DNA from: Actinomycetes bacterium
GTDB lineage: Bacteria; Actinomycetota; Thermoleophilia; BMS3ABIN01
Assembly: GCA_021790075.1 (NCBI GenBank)
Contig: JAJYIN010000022.1
Coordinates: forward strand, 1-16,314
DNA length: 16,314 nucleotides
Reading direction: 5' to 3'
The position numbers and the translations under genes are program-made. A model generated the notes under the pieces. That model was given only the letters and a program-made list of their open reading frames with translations. It did no database searches and was not told the DNA's origin. Numbering within the stretch: position 1 is the first letter of the stretch; every line of letters starts with the position of its first letter. Below are positions 1-6,347 of this stretch, piece after piece.

Positions 1-96
1 CAGATCCGGGCCATCCGGCCGCCGGAGCCGTACAAGGGCAAGGGCATCAAGTACGTGGAAGAACACATTCGCAGAAAGGTTGGCAAGAGGGCTTAA
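1..96 (+). CDS. rplF: Ribosomal protein L6, C-terminal end (5' truncated)
   Basis: The first 31 codons in frame 1 read through to TAA at 94-96. They encode the basic tail typical of bacterial L6, containing PPEPYKGKGIKY and ending in KVGKRA. In L6 this conserved end lies next to the sarcin-ricin loop region of 23S rRNA in the large subunit. Only the last part is inside the window; the start lies upstream. The stop is 2 nt before the rplR start, the usual L6-L18 spacing of the spc operon, which supports the call. Confidence 0.93.
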   Translation, partial: QIRAIRPPEPYKGKGIKYVEEHIRRKVGKRA

Positions 97-98
97 AA

Positions 99-467
99 AT
101 GGCCAAGACGACCGCAGAGATCATCAGAAGGAATGAAACCCGGGCGCGGCGGCACCAGCGCGTGCGCCGTGTCGTGTCGGGCAGCCCCGAGCGGCCCCGC
201 CTGTCGGTGTTCCGCAGCAACAAGGGAATTTATGCCCAGGTGATAAACGATCTGGAAGGGCGGACGCTCGTTTCCGCCTCGTCCAATGAAGTGAAGGAAC
301 CGGGCCTGAACAAGAGCCAGATGGCCGAGAAGGTGGGAGAGCTGCTCGCGGGAAAGGCGAGGGGAAAAAATATCGAGAAGGTTGTGTTCGACCGGGGGAG
401 CTATCTCTTCCACGGTCGCGTAAAAGCATTTGCCGAGGGAGTACGCAAGGGAGGAATTAATTTTTAG
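99..467 (+). CDS. rplR: Large-subunit ribosomal protein L18
   Basis: This 122-residue protein has normal L18 length. L18 binds 5S rRNA together with L5 and L25 in the central protuberance. The basic N-terminus (residues 10-30, rich in Arg) is the flexible rRNA-binding tail. The core RPRLSVFRSNKGIYAQVI, the later VVFDRGSYLFHGRVKA and the terminal GGINF are family signatures. The ATG at 99 has AGAGG at 86-90, 8 nt upstream, and begins 2 nt after rplF stops. Its TAG stop (465-467) directly abuts the rpsE ATG, so the two are probably translated as a coupled pair. Confidence 0.97.
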   Translation: MAKTTAEIIRRNETRARRHQRVRRVVSGSPERPRLSVFRSNKGIYAQVINDLEGRTLVSASSNEVKEPGLNKSQMAEKVGELLAGKARGKNIEKVVFDRGSYLFHGRVKAFAEGVRKGGINF

Positions 468-1055
468 ATGGCCGACGCTTACGAAAAAATCGCACTGGCC
501 CCCAAGGCCCCCGAGATCCACGAGAAGGTCGTGCATATCAACCGCGTGGCCAAAGTGGTCAAGGGCGGGCGCCGTTTCTCCTTCACCGCCCTGGTGGTGG
601 TGGGAGACAGCATCAATCGCGTCGGGGTCGGTTACGGCAAGGCCAAGGAAGTCCCCCTGGCCATCCAGAAGGCCGTCGAGGACGCCAAGAAGAACATGTT
701 CCGGGTGCCCAAATACAAGACCACCATCACCCACGAGGTGCTGGGCCGCTACGGGGCCGGCCGGGTGCTGCTGAAGCCGGCTTCCCCGGGTACCGGCATC
801 ATCGCCGGCGGCGGCGTCCGCGCCGTCCTGGAGCTGGCGGGCATCCGCGACGTCCTGGCCAAATGCCTGGGGACGACCAACCCTATCAACATGGTCCGCG
901 CCAGCATCAACGGCCTCCAGTCCCTGAAGGACCCGGTGGCGCTGGCCAAACTGAGGGGCAAGACCGTGGCCGAGATCCTGGGCACGGAATCGAGGCAATC
1001 GAAAAAACCGGCGGAGCCGAAGAAATCTGCGGAGAAACCTGTTGAAGCAACTTAA
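468..1055 (+). CDS. rpsE: Small-subunit ribosomal protein S5
   Basis: This 195-residue protein is S5, which helps set decoding accuracy and mRNA helicase action at the mRNA entry site. The N-terminal dsRBD-like half has the expected VVKGGRRFSFTALVVVGD and GYGKAKEVP segments. The C-terminal half has SPGTGIIAGGGVRAVLE and GTTNPINMVRA. It is longer than the roughly 165 residues of E. coli S5 because of a Lys/Pro/Glu-rich tail after about residue 170, probably disordered. ATG 468 follows rplR without a gap; AAGGGAGG at 447-454 is a somewhat distant Shine-Dalgarno. Its last 14 nt overlap rpmD. Confidence 0.97.
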   Translation: MADAYEKIALAPKAPEIHEKVVHINRVAKVVKGGRRFSFTALVVVGDSINRVGVGYGKAKEVPLAIQKAVEDAKKNMFRVPKYKTTITHEVLGRYGAGRVLLKPASPGTGIIAGGGVRAVLELAGIRDVLAKCLGTTNPINMVRASINGLQSLKDPVALAKLRGKTVAEILGTESRQSKKPAEPKKSAEKPVEAT

Positions 1056-1245
1056 GATCACACAGACAAAGAGCCTCATCGGACACAAGGCCGGCCATCG
1101 CCGGACGATAAGGGCGCTGGGCCTCCGGCGCATCAACCACTCCGTGGTCCAGGATGACACGCCGCAGATCCGTGGCATGATCCACCAGGTTCAGTATATG
1201 GTGTCCGTGGAGGAAATCAAGGGCAGGAAGAAGGAAGGCAAGTGA
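1042..1245 (+). CDS. rpmD: Large-subunit ribosomal protein L30
   Basis: This is a 67-residue L30, a small alpha/beta protein of the large subunit. It has the canonical KITQTKSLIG start, the HRRTIRALGLRRINHSV centre and a C-terminal MVSVEEIKG. The start is TTG at 1042, inside the end of rpsE, with GGAG at 1031-1034 seven nt upstream; no ATG in this frame would keep the conserved N-terminus. It is a few residues longer than the usual 58-61 because of a basic GRKKEGK tail. The 14-nt overlap with rpsE and 4-nt overlap with rplO suggest coupled translation. Confidence 0.95.
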   Translation: MKQLKITQTKSLIGHKAGHRRTIRALGLRRINHSVVQDDTPQIRGMIHQVQYMVSVEEIKGRKKEGK

Positions 1246-1745
1246 GTCCGGAAGAAAAAAAGGAAGAAACCAAAGAGATTCTTAGCCTGAGCAACCTCAG
1301 CCCCACCCCGGGTTCCAAGCACGCGCGCAAGCGCGTGGGCCGCGGTCACGGCAGCGGGCACGGCAAGACCTCAGGCCGCGGTCACAAGGGCTTTAACAGC
1401 CGCTCCGGCGGCGGCGTCCGGCTCGGCTATGAGGGCGGCCAGATGCCGCTCTACATGCGGGCCGGCAAGCTGCGTGGCTCCAACAAGAAGATGAGCATGC
1501 CCATGGGCCCGTTCCGGACCTCGACCCAGGGAGTGAACCTGGCGAGGCTTTCCGGCTTCAAGACGGGCGACACCGTGACCCTGGAGGCCCTCATGGAAGC
1601 GGGCATCATCAAGCATACCCGGGTGCCGGTCAAGATCCTCGGCCAGGGGGACTTGTCGGTAGCCCTGACTGTGCAGGCCAATGCATTCAGCCAGTCCGCC
1701 CGTGAGAAGATCGAGGCGGCCGGAGGCAAAGCGGAGGTAATTTAG
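1242..1745 (+). CDS. rplO: Large-subunit ribosomal protein L15
   Basis: This is L15, 167 residues by the start chosen here, a late-assembly large-subunit protein that contacts many 23S rRNA domains. The long basic, Gly-rich N-terminal extension carries KRVGRGHGSGHGKTSGRGHKG, then GGGVRLGYEGGQMPLY. The globular C-terminal half includes ARLSGFKTGDTVTLEAL. GTG 1242 overlaps the rpmD stop and has AAGGAAGG at 1231-1238. About 15 residues precede the usual L15 start (near SLSNLSPTPGSK), so the true start could lie further downstream, although no good downstream ATG, GTG or Shine-Dalgarno is visible. Its TAG abuts secY. Confidence 0.95.
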   Translation: MSPEEKKEETKEILSLSNLSPTPGSKHARKRVGRGHGSGHGKTSGRGHKGFNSRSGGGVRLGYEGGQMPLYMRAGKLRGSNKKMSMPMGPFRTSTQGVNLARLSGFKTGDTVTLEALMEAGIIKHTRVPVKILGQGDLSVALTVQANAFSQSAREKIEAAGGKAEVI

Positions 1746-2996
1746 TTGTTTGGTTCACTGGCCAATGCCTGGAAGATCCCGGAGCTGCGCGTCAAGCTCA
1801 TTTTCACCGGGGTCATGATCATCATCTACCGCCTGGGGGCCCATGTGCCCGTGCCGGGCGTCGATGTGGCCCAGATTCAGAATTTCATCAGCAGCGGCGC
1901 CTCCGGCGTCTTTGGGTTCCTCAACCTGTTTTCCGGCGGCGCGCTCACCCGGTTCGCGGTGTTCGCCCTGGGAATCATGCCCTACATTACGGCGTCGATC
2001 ATCCTGCAGTTGCTGACCATGGCCTTCCCTTCCCTGAAAGAACTGGCCCGCGAGGGAGAGGCCGGCCAGCGGAAGATCACCCAGTACACACGTTACCTGA
2101 CCGTCGCGCTGGCGCTGGCGCAATCATTTGGCTACACGGTGCTGTTCCGGTCGATCATCCCTGATTTCGCCTTCAGTTATATTACCGTCTATGAGATCGT
2201 CATCACGCTGACGGCGGGCACTGTGCTGCTGATGTGGATGGGTGAGCTGATCACCCAGCACGGCATCGGCAACGGCATCTCGCTGCTCATCTTCGCCAGC
2301 ATCGTATCCGGCCTCATTCCCGGCCTGGGCCGCCTGCAGACGATGGGCCTCTTTTCCATCCTGGTCATCATCGTCATCGCGGTCGTGGTCGTCATGGGGA
2401 TCGTGCTGGTGCAGGAGGGACAGCGGCGCATCAACATCCAGTACGCCAAGCGGCAGATCGGCCGCCGCATGACCACCGGCGGCAGCACTTACCTGCCGCT
2501 TTCGATCAACATGGCGGGCGTCATCCCGGTCATCTTCGCCACGTCGGTGCTGATGATCGTTCCCACGTTCGCCCAGTTCATGCCTTATGACTGGATAAAG
2601 AACATCTCCAACGGCTGGCTGCGTCCTTCGGGGCCGACCTTTCTGGTTCTGGAGGCCATCCTCGTGGTCGGCTTCACTTATTTTTATACGGCGGTCCAGT
2701 TCGACCCGGTGGAGCGGGCCAATGACCTGAAGAAGTACGGCGGGTTTATCCCGGGCATCCGTCCGGGCCGGCCCACAGCGGTATACCTGGACCGGGTGCT
2801 GACGCGGCTGACGCTGCCGGGCGCTTTCTTCCTGGCGGCCATCGCGGTCTTGCCCAACATCCTTATAAACACCATGAACGTGCCGTTTTATTTCGGCGGC
2901 ACTTCCATCCTGATCGTCGTGGGCGTGGCGCTCCAGACGATGCAGCAGATGGAATCGCAGCTCCTGATGAGACATTACGAAGGGTTCCTCAAGTAG
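1746..2996 (+). CDS. secY: Sec translocon subunit SecY
   Basis: This 416-residue protein is the pore-forming subunit of the SecYEG protein-export channel in the cytoplasmic membrane. It starts FGSLANAWKIPELRVK, the usual amphipathic N-terminus. Roughly ten hydrophobic spans follow, including the plug region after VPVPGVD (about residues 35-60) and FALGIMPYITASIILQL (about 72-88). The cytoplasmic loop EGQRRINIQYAKRQIGRR and the end MRHYEGFLK are family hallmarks. The start is TTG 1746, with GGAGG at 1733-1737, 8 nt upstream, and no gap after rplO. The stop shares one base with the adk GTG. Confidence 0.97.
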   Translation: MFGSLANAWKIPELRVKLIFTGVMIIIYRLGAHVPVPGVDVAQIQNFISSGASGVFGFLNLFSGGALTRFAVFALGIMPYITASIILQLLTMAFPSLKELAREGEAGQRKITQYTRYLTVALALAQSFGYTVLFRSIIPDFAFSYITVYEIVITLTAGTVLLMWMGELITQHGIGNGISLLIFASIVSGLIPGLGRLQTMGLFSILVIIVIAVVVVMGIVLVQEGQRRINIQYAKRQIGRRMTTGGSTYLPLSINMAGVIPVIFATSVLMIVPTFAQFMPYDWIKNISNGWLRPSGPTFLVLEAILVVGFTYFYTAVQFDPVERANDLKKYGGFIPGIRPGRPTAVYLDRVLTRLTLPGAFFLAAIAVLPNILINTMNVPFYFGGTSILIVVGVALQTMQQMESQLLMRHYEGFLK

Positions 2997-3679
2997 TGGG
3001 AGCCCGGGGGGTAATACTGCTGGGCCCCCCGGGGGCCGGCAAGGGCACGCAGGCGGAGCGCATCAGCAAAGATTACGGCCTGGTCCATATTTCTACCGGG
3101 GACATGCTGCGCGACGCCGTAGCGAGGGGAACCAGTCTGGGCCGGCAGGCGAAACGGTTCATGGATGCCGGTGAGCTGGCGCCCGACGAGGTGGTGGCCG
3201 GGATCGTGGCGGAGCGGCTGGCCGAATCCGCTCCCGGGCAGGGCTTTCTGCTCGACGGTTTTCCGCGCAGCCTGAGCCAGGCAGAGGCGCTGGATGAGGC
3301 GCTGGCGGATAGCGGCAGGTCGGTCGACCTGGCGCTTTCCATCCAGGTGCCAGAAGAAGAGCTGGTCAGGCGCCTGACGGGCCGGCGGCTGTGCGCTGAT
3401 TGCGCCCGGCCGTACCACGTCGAGTTCGGGCCGCCCCAGGTGGCGGACAGATGCGACCAGTGCGGCGGCAGGCTTTACCAGCGCAGCGATGATACGGAAG
3501 AAACGGTCAGGAACAGGCTGGCGGTCTACCGGGACCAGACGGAACCGCTGAACGGATATTACCGGTCGCGGGGAGTGCTTGCCGGGATCGACGGCACCGG
3601 ACGGCCGGATGAAGTTTACGCGCGGATCAGGAGGAGCCTGGACCGCGTGCAGGGCAGTGAACCGGGGCAGCCGGCTTGA
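2996..3679 (+). CDS. adk: Adenylate kinase, zinc-LID type
   Basis: The enzyme interconverts AMP + ATP and 2 ADP in the cytoplasm. The P-loop GPPGAGKGT is at residues 10-18, STGDMLRD (AMP site) at 33-40 and FLLDGFPR at 84-91. The LID (about 127-165) is the long form and carries Cys133, Cys136, Cys153 and Cys156 in CxxC pairs, predicting a structural zinc, as in Gram-positive enzymes. At 227 residues it is about 10 longer than usual because of a short tail. The start is GTG 2996, overlapping the secY TAG by one base; AAGGG at 2980-2984 is a weak, distant Shine-Dalgarno, so coupling to secY seems likely. Confidence 0.96.
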   Translation: MGARGVILLGPPGAGKGTQAERISKDYGLVHISTGDMLRDAVARGTSLGRQAKRFMDAGELAPDEVVAGIVAERLAESAPGQGFLLDGFPRSLSQAEALDEALADSGRSVDLALSIQVPEEELVRRLTGRRLCADCARPYHVEFGPPQVADRCDQCGGRLYQRSDDTEETVRNRLAVYRDQTEPLNGYYRSRGVLAGIDGTGRPDEVYARIRRSLDRVQGSEPGQPA

Positions 3680-3724
3680 CCGGTGGCCGGCCGGGCGGCT
3701 TCTGAAAAAGCAACCGGGGCTCAT

Positions 3725-4516
3725 TTGATAATAAGAAAGTCTCCAGCCCAAATAGAGAAGATGGCCCGGGCCGGAGAAGTCGTGTCCGGTTGCCTGGAGT
3801 TGCTGGCGGAACACTGCCGGCCAGGCATTACCACCGCCGGGCTGGACGCCATGGCGGAGGAGTACATCAGGAAGCGCAGGGGCATCCCGACGTTCAAGGG
3901 ATACCGCGGTTTTCCGGCATCGATCTGCGCTTCCCCCAACCAGGTGGTGGTGCACGGGATTCCCGGGGCATACGCTCTTAAGGACGGCGATATCATGAGC
4001 CTGGATGTGGGCGTCACCCTGGCGGGCTGGGTGGCGGACGCGGCCGTCACCGTCCCGGTAGGAGAACCGGGCCGTCCGGCGGCGAGGCTGATGGACGTCA
4101 CCAGGACCGCGCTGATGCGCGCGGTTGCCAGGTGCGTACCGGGGAACCACCTGGGAGATGTGTCGTTCGCGGTGCAGGAGTACGTGGAGAATAACGGCTT
4201 CTCGGTGGTGAGGACCCTGGTGGGGCACGGGATCGGCAGGGATATGCACGAGGATCCTCAGATCCCGAACTATGGCATCCCGGGTGACGGGCCGGAGCTG
4301 AAGGAGGGCATGGTTTTCGCCATTGAGCCGATGGTGAACGCCGGCACGCACAAGGTCGTGGTCGCCGAAGACAAATGGGCGATATCGACGGCGGACGGCA
4401 CCCTGTCGGCCCATTTTGAGCACACCGTGGCCATCACGGAAAACGGGCCGCGGGTTTTGACGGCGGGTACGGCGAAGGGCGATCCCGGGTTTGGCTCAGC
4501 CAACCCATTGTGGTAA
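3725..4516 (+). CDS. map: Methionine aminopeptidase, type I
   Basis: The enzyme removes the initiator Met from nascent proteins. With the TTG 3725 start it has 263 residues. All five metal ligands of the pita-bread fold are present: Asp94 (SLDVGV), Asp105 (VADAAVT), His168 (GHGIGRDMHE), Glu201 (AIEPM) and Glu232 (HFEHT). The substrate-contacting His77 (VVHGIP) is also present. I chose TTG 3725 because IIRKSPAQIEKM matches the usual type I N-terminus. An in-frame GTG at 3683 would add 14 unconserved residues and sit 3 nt after adk. Neither has a strong Shine-Dalgarno. The last codons overlap a promoter-like site for infA. Confidence 0.93.
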   Translation: MIIRKSPAQIEKMARAGEVVSGCLELLAEHCRPGITTAGLDAMAEEYIRKRRGIPTFKGYRGFPASICASPNQVVVHGIPGAYALKDGDIMSLDVGVTLAGWVADAAVTVPVGEPGRPAARLMDVTRTALMRAVARCVPGNHLGDVSFAVQEYVENNGFSVVRTLVGHGIGRDMHEDPQIPNYGIPGDGPELKEGMVFAIEPMVNAGTHKVVVAEDKWAISTADGTLSAHFEHTVAITENGPRVLTAGTAKGDPGFGSANPLW

Positions 4517-4519
4517 AAT
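4491..4519 (+). promoter_or_regulatory. Candidate sigma70-type promoter for infA-rpmJ and the alpha operon
   Basis: TTGGCT (4491-4496) and TAAAAT (4514-4519) are separated by 17 bp. A TG dinucleotide one base upstream of the -10 (4511-4512) makes it an extended -10 form. It overlaps the last codons and stop of map and lies 27 bp upstream of the infA ATG. Reading it as a promoter is inference from spacing and similarity; an extra promoter ahead of infA would let translation genes be expressed separately from secY-adk-map. Confidence 0.5.
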
Positions 4520-4537
4520 GCCCATTTGGCCGCAATC

Positions 4538-4542
4538 GGAGG
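4538..4542 (+). promoter_or_regulatory. Shine-Dalgarno that fixes the infA start
   Basis: A perfect GGAGG lies 3 nt before the ATG at 4546. An upstream TTG in the same frame (4510) has no such site and would add 12 residues not found in IF-1, so this element decides the start. Confidence 0.75.
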
Positions 4543-4545
4543 CTT

Positions 4546-4767
4546 ATGACTCAAAAAGAGGAAGCCATAGAGTTTGAGGGCGAGGTCATTGAGGCTCTGC
4601 CCAACACGATGTTCAAGGTGCGCCTGGACAACGATCATGAGGTACTGGCGCACATCTCGGGCAAGATGCGGATGCATTACATCCGCATACTTCCCGGCGA
4701 CAGGGTGAAAGTCGAGCTGTCGCCATATGATCTGTCAAGAGGAAGGATAACCTACAGGTTCAAGTGA
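4546..4767 (+). CDS. infA: Translation initiation factor IF-1
   Basis: This is a 73-residue OB-fold protein that occupies the ribosomal A site during initiation and works with IF-2 and IF-3. It has the near-universal pattern EFEGEVIEALPNTMFKV, then HISGKMRMHYIRILPGDRV and the end RGRITYRFK. Length matches the family (about 72). ATG 4546 is chosen for the GGAGG just upstream. The stop TGA at 4765-4767 is one base before the rpmJ ATG, so infA and rpmJ are almost certainly cotranscribed and coupled. Confidence 0.97.
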   Translation: MTQKEEAIEFEGEVIEALPNTMFKVRLDNDHEVLAHISGKMRMHYIRILPGDRVKVELSPYDLSRGRITYRFK

Positions 4768-4768
4768 C

Positions 4769-4882
4769 ATGAAAGTAAGGTCTTCTGTAAAACCGATTTG
4801 TGAGAAGTGTAAACTGGTGCGCCGGGGCGGCAAACTGCTGGTCATCTGCACCAACCCGCGGCACAAGCAGCGCCAGGGTTGA
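4769..4882 (+). CDS. rpmJ: Ribosomal protein L36, zinc-binding (C+) form
   Basis: This 37-residue protein reads MKVRSSVKPICEKCK at its start and ends in HKQRQG. Cys11, Cys14, Cys27 and His32 form the CCCH zinc ribbon of the C+ paralogue, so this is not the zinc-free form that some bacteria use under zinc shortage. L36 sits near 23S helices 89-91 in the large subunit. ATG 4769 lies one base past the infA stop, and rpmJ between infA and rpsM is the standard order. The gene is easily missed by length filters. Confidence 0.97.
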   Translation: MKVRSSVKPICEKCKLVRRGGKLLVICTNPRHKQRQG

Positions 4883-4917
4883 TTGCCCGCGCCCGGATCA
4901 CGACGGAGGGTTTTTAG

Positions 4918-5289
4918 TTGGCAAGAATCGCCGGAGTAAATATTCCCCGCGACAAGCGGGTCGAGATCGGTCTCACCTACATTTTCGGGGTGGGCCGTTC
5001 CACGTCCAACAAGGTGCTGGCGGACCTGGGGATCAGCAAGGATACCTACGTCCGCGACCTCACCGACGAGGAAATCAACCAGCTGCGTGACTACCTCGAC
5101 AAGAACGTCATCGTCGAGGGCGACCTCAGGCGCGACCGCTCGCAGAACATCAAGCGCCTGATGGAGATCGGCTGTTACCGCGGGCTCCGGCACCGCCGCG
5201 GCATGCCCACCCGGGGCCAGCGCACCAAGACCAACGCCCGCACCCGCAAGGGGCCGCGCCGCACCGTGGGCATCAAACGCAAGAAGTAA
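4918..5289 (+). CDS. rpsM: Small-subunit ribosomal protein S13
   Basis: This 123-residue protein is S13, in the head of the small subunit, contacting the P-site tRNA and the L5 bridge. It has ARIAGVNIPRDKRVEIGLTY at the N-terminus (helix-two-turn-helix region), GVGRSTSNKVL, and the highly conserved RGLRHRRGMPTRGQRTKTNA with a basic C-terminal tail that reaches toward tRNA. The start is TTG 4918, with GGAGGG at 4905-4910, 7 nt upstream. Only 35 nt separate it from rpmJ, and I see no pseudoknot there resembling the E. coli S4-regulated alpha leader. Confidence 0.97.
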   Translation: MARIAGVNIPRDKRVEIGLTYIFGVGRSTSNKVLADLGISKDTYVRDLTDEEINQLRDYLDKNVIVEGDLRRDRSQNIKRLMEIGCYRGLRHRRGMPTRGQRTKTNARTRKGPRRTVGIKRKK

Positions 5290-5298
5290 AGGAAAGAG

Positions 5299-5694
5299 AT
5301 GGCCGCACCAAAATCAAAAGGGCGTTCGCGCCGCAAGGTAAAGAAGAACATCCCGGTCGGGCAGGCCCATATCAAGACTTCTTTCAACAACACCATTGTC
5401 AGCCTCTGCGACAAGGAAGGCAACGTGATTGCCTGGGAGAGCGCCGGTTCGGTCGGCTTCAAGGGGTCGCGCAAGAGCACGCCCTTTGCCGCCCAGGTGA
5501 CCGCTGATTCCTGCGCCAAGAAAGGCATGGAGCACGGGCTCAAGAAAATCGATGTCTTCGTCAAGGGTCCCGGCTCCGGCCGCGAGACCGCCATCCGCTC
5601 CCTCCAGGCCGCCGGCCTGGAAGTCATGAGCGTCAAGGATGTGACGCCGGTGCCTCACAACGGCTGCCGGCAGCGCAAGAGAAGAAGAGTATAG
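5299..5694 (+). CDS. rpsK: Small-subunit ribosomal protein S11
   Basis: This 131-residue protein is S11, which lies on the platform of the small subunit near the E site and the mRNA exit. Residues 18-90 hold GQAHIKTSFNNTIVSL, GSRKSTPFAAQVTA and FVKGPGSGRETAIRSL. The extreme C-terminus reads VPHNGCRQRKRRRV. The family almost always has Pro-Pro after GCR, so Gln-Arg here is unusual, although the Asn of HNG (the isoaspartate site in E. coli) is kept. ATG 5299 has AAAGGAAAG just upstream and is 9 nt past rpsM. Confidence 0.97.
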   Translation: MAAPKSKGRSRRKVKKNIPVGQAHIKTSFNNTIVSLCDKEGNVIAWESAGSVGFKGSRKSTPFAAQVTADSCAKKGMEHGLKKIDVFVKGPGSGRETAIRSLQAAGLEVMSVKDVTPVPHNGCRQRKRRRV

Positions 5695-5704
5695 GTGATC
5701 TGAT

Positions 5705-6325
5705 TTGGCCAAGGATATCTCACCAGCGTGTAAACAGTGCCGCCGCGAGGGTTTGAAACTGTACCTCAAGGGGGAACGTTGCCTCACGGACCGCTGCGCC
5801 ATCGACCGCCGGTCCTACGCCCCCGGCGAGCACGGCCGCCGGCGGACGAAACAAACTGAATATCTGACCCAGCTTCGCGAAAAGCAGAAGGCGCGGCGCT
5901 ATTACGGCTTGCTCGAGAAACAGTTCCGCAACTACTACGAGCTGGCCAACCGCCAGAGCGGCATCACCGGCGAGAACCTGCTGCGGATGCTGGAGACAAG
6001 GCTGGACAACGTGGTCTACCGCCTCGGCTTCGCGGTATCGCGGCGGCAGGCGCGGCAGCTGGTTATGCACGGGCACTTCATGGTGAACGGCAGGAGGGTT
6101 GACATCCCGTCGTACCGGGTGAGGCCCGACGACGTGGTGTCAGTCATGCCCAACTCGCCGGCCAAGGAGACCATCCAGGAGGCAACCGAGCTGACCGCTT
6201 CCGTGTCTCCCTGGCTGCAGGCCGACCATGACAATCTGGCCGGCAAGATTCTCAAGTACCCGGAACGGGACGAGATCGACGTCCCGGTCCAGGAACAGTT
6301 GATTGTGGAGTTGTATTCGAAGTGA
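5705..6325 (+). CDS. rpsD: Small-subunit ribosomal protein S4, zinc-binding form
   Basis: This 206-residue protein is S4, a primary 16S rRNA binder that nucleates small-subunit assembly. In some bacteria it also represses the alpha operon. Cys9, Cys12, Cys26 and Cys31 (CxxC-x13-C-x4-C) make the N-terminal zinc-binding C+ version. The S4 RNA-binding domain (about 95-155) includes RLDNVVYRLGFAVSRRQARQ and MVNGRRVDIPSYRV. The start is TTG 5705, with AGGTGA at 5693-5698, 6 nt upstream. It lies 10 nt after rpsK and 22 nt before rpoA. Confidence 0.97.
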   Translation: MAKDISPACKQCRREGLKLYLKGERCLTDRCAIDRRSYAPGEHGRRRTKQTEYLTQLREKQKARRYYGLLEKQFRNYYELANRQSGITGENLLRMLETRLDNVVYRLGFAVSRRQARQLVMHGHFMVNGRRVDIPSYRVRPDDVVSVMPNSPAKETIQEATELTASVSPWLQADHDNLAGKILKYPERDEIDVPVQEQLIVELYSK

Positions 6326-6347
6326 GGATGCTCAAGAGGCAGGAACA

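Noticed and set aside
93..1178. Antisense open frame (361 codons) opposite rplR, rpsE and rpmD
   Set aside because: Opposite three ribosomal protein genes, with no family resemblance; GC-rich coding strands commonly leave such frames open.
2975..4423. Long antisense open frame (482 codons) opposite adk and map
   Set aside because: It lies wholly opposite two clearly recognised enzymes. Its composition is low-complexity (Arg, His, Pro and Gln), as expected from the complement of GC-rich codons, and it has no recognisable domain.
4883..4917. S4-binding pseudoknot leader before rpsM
   Set aside because: Only 35 nt separate rpmJ and rpsM, and no nested stems resembling the E. coli alpha leader are visible.
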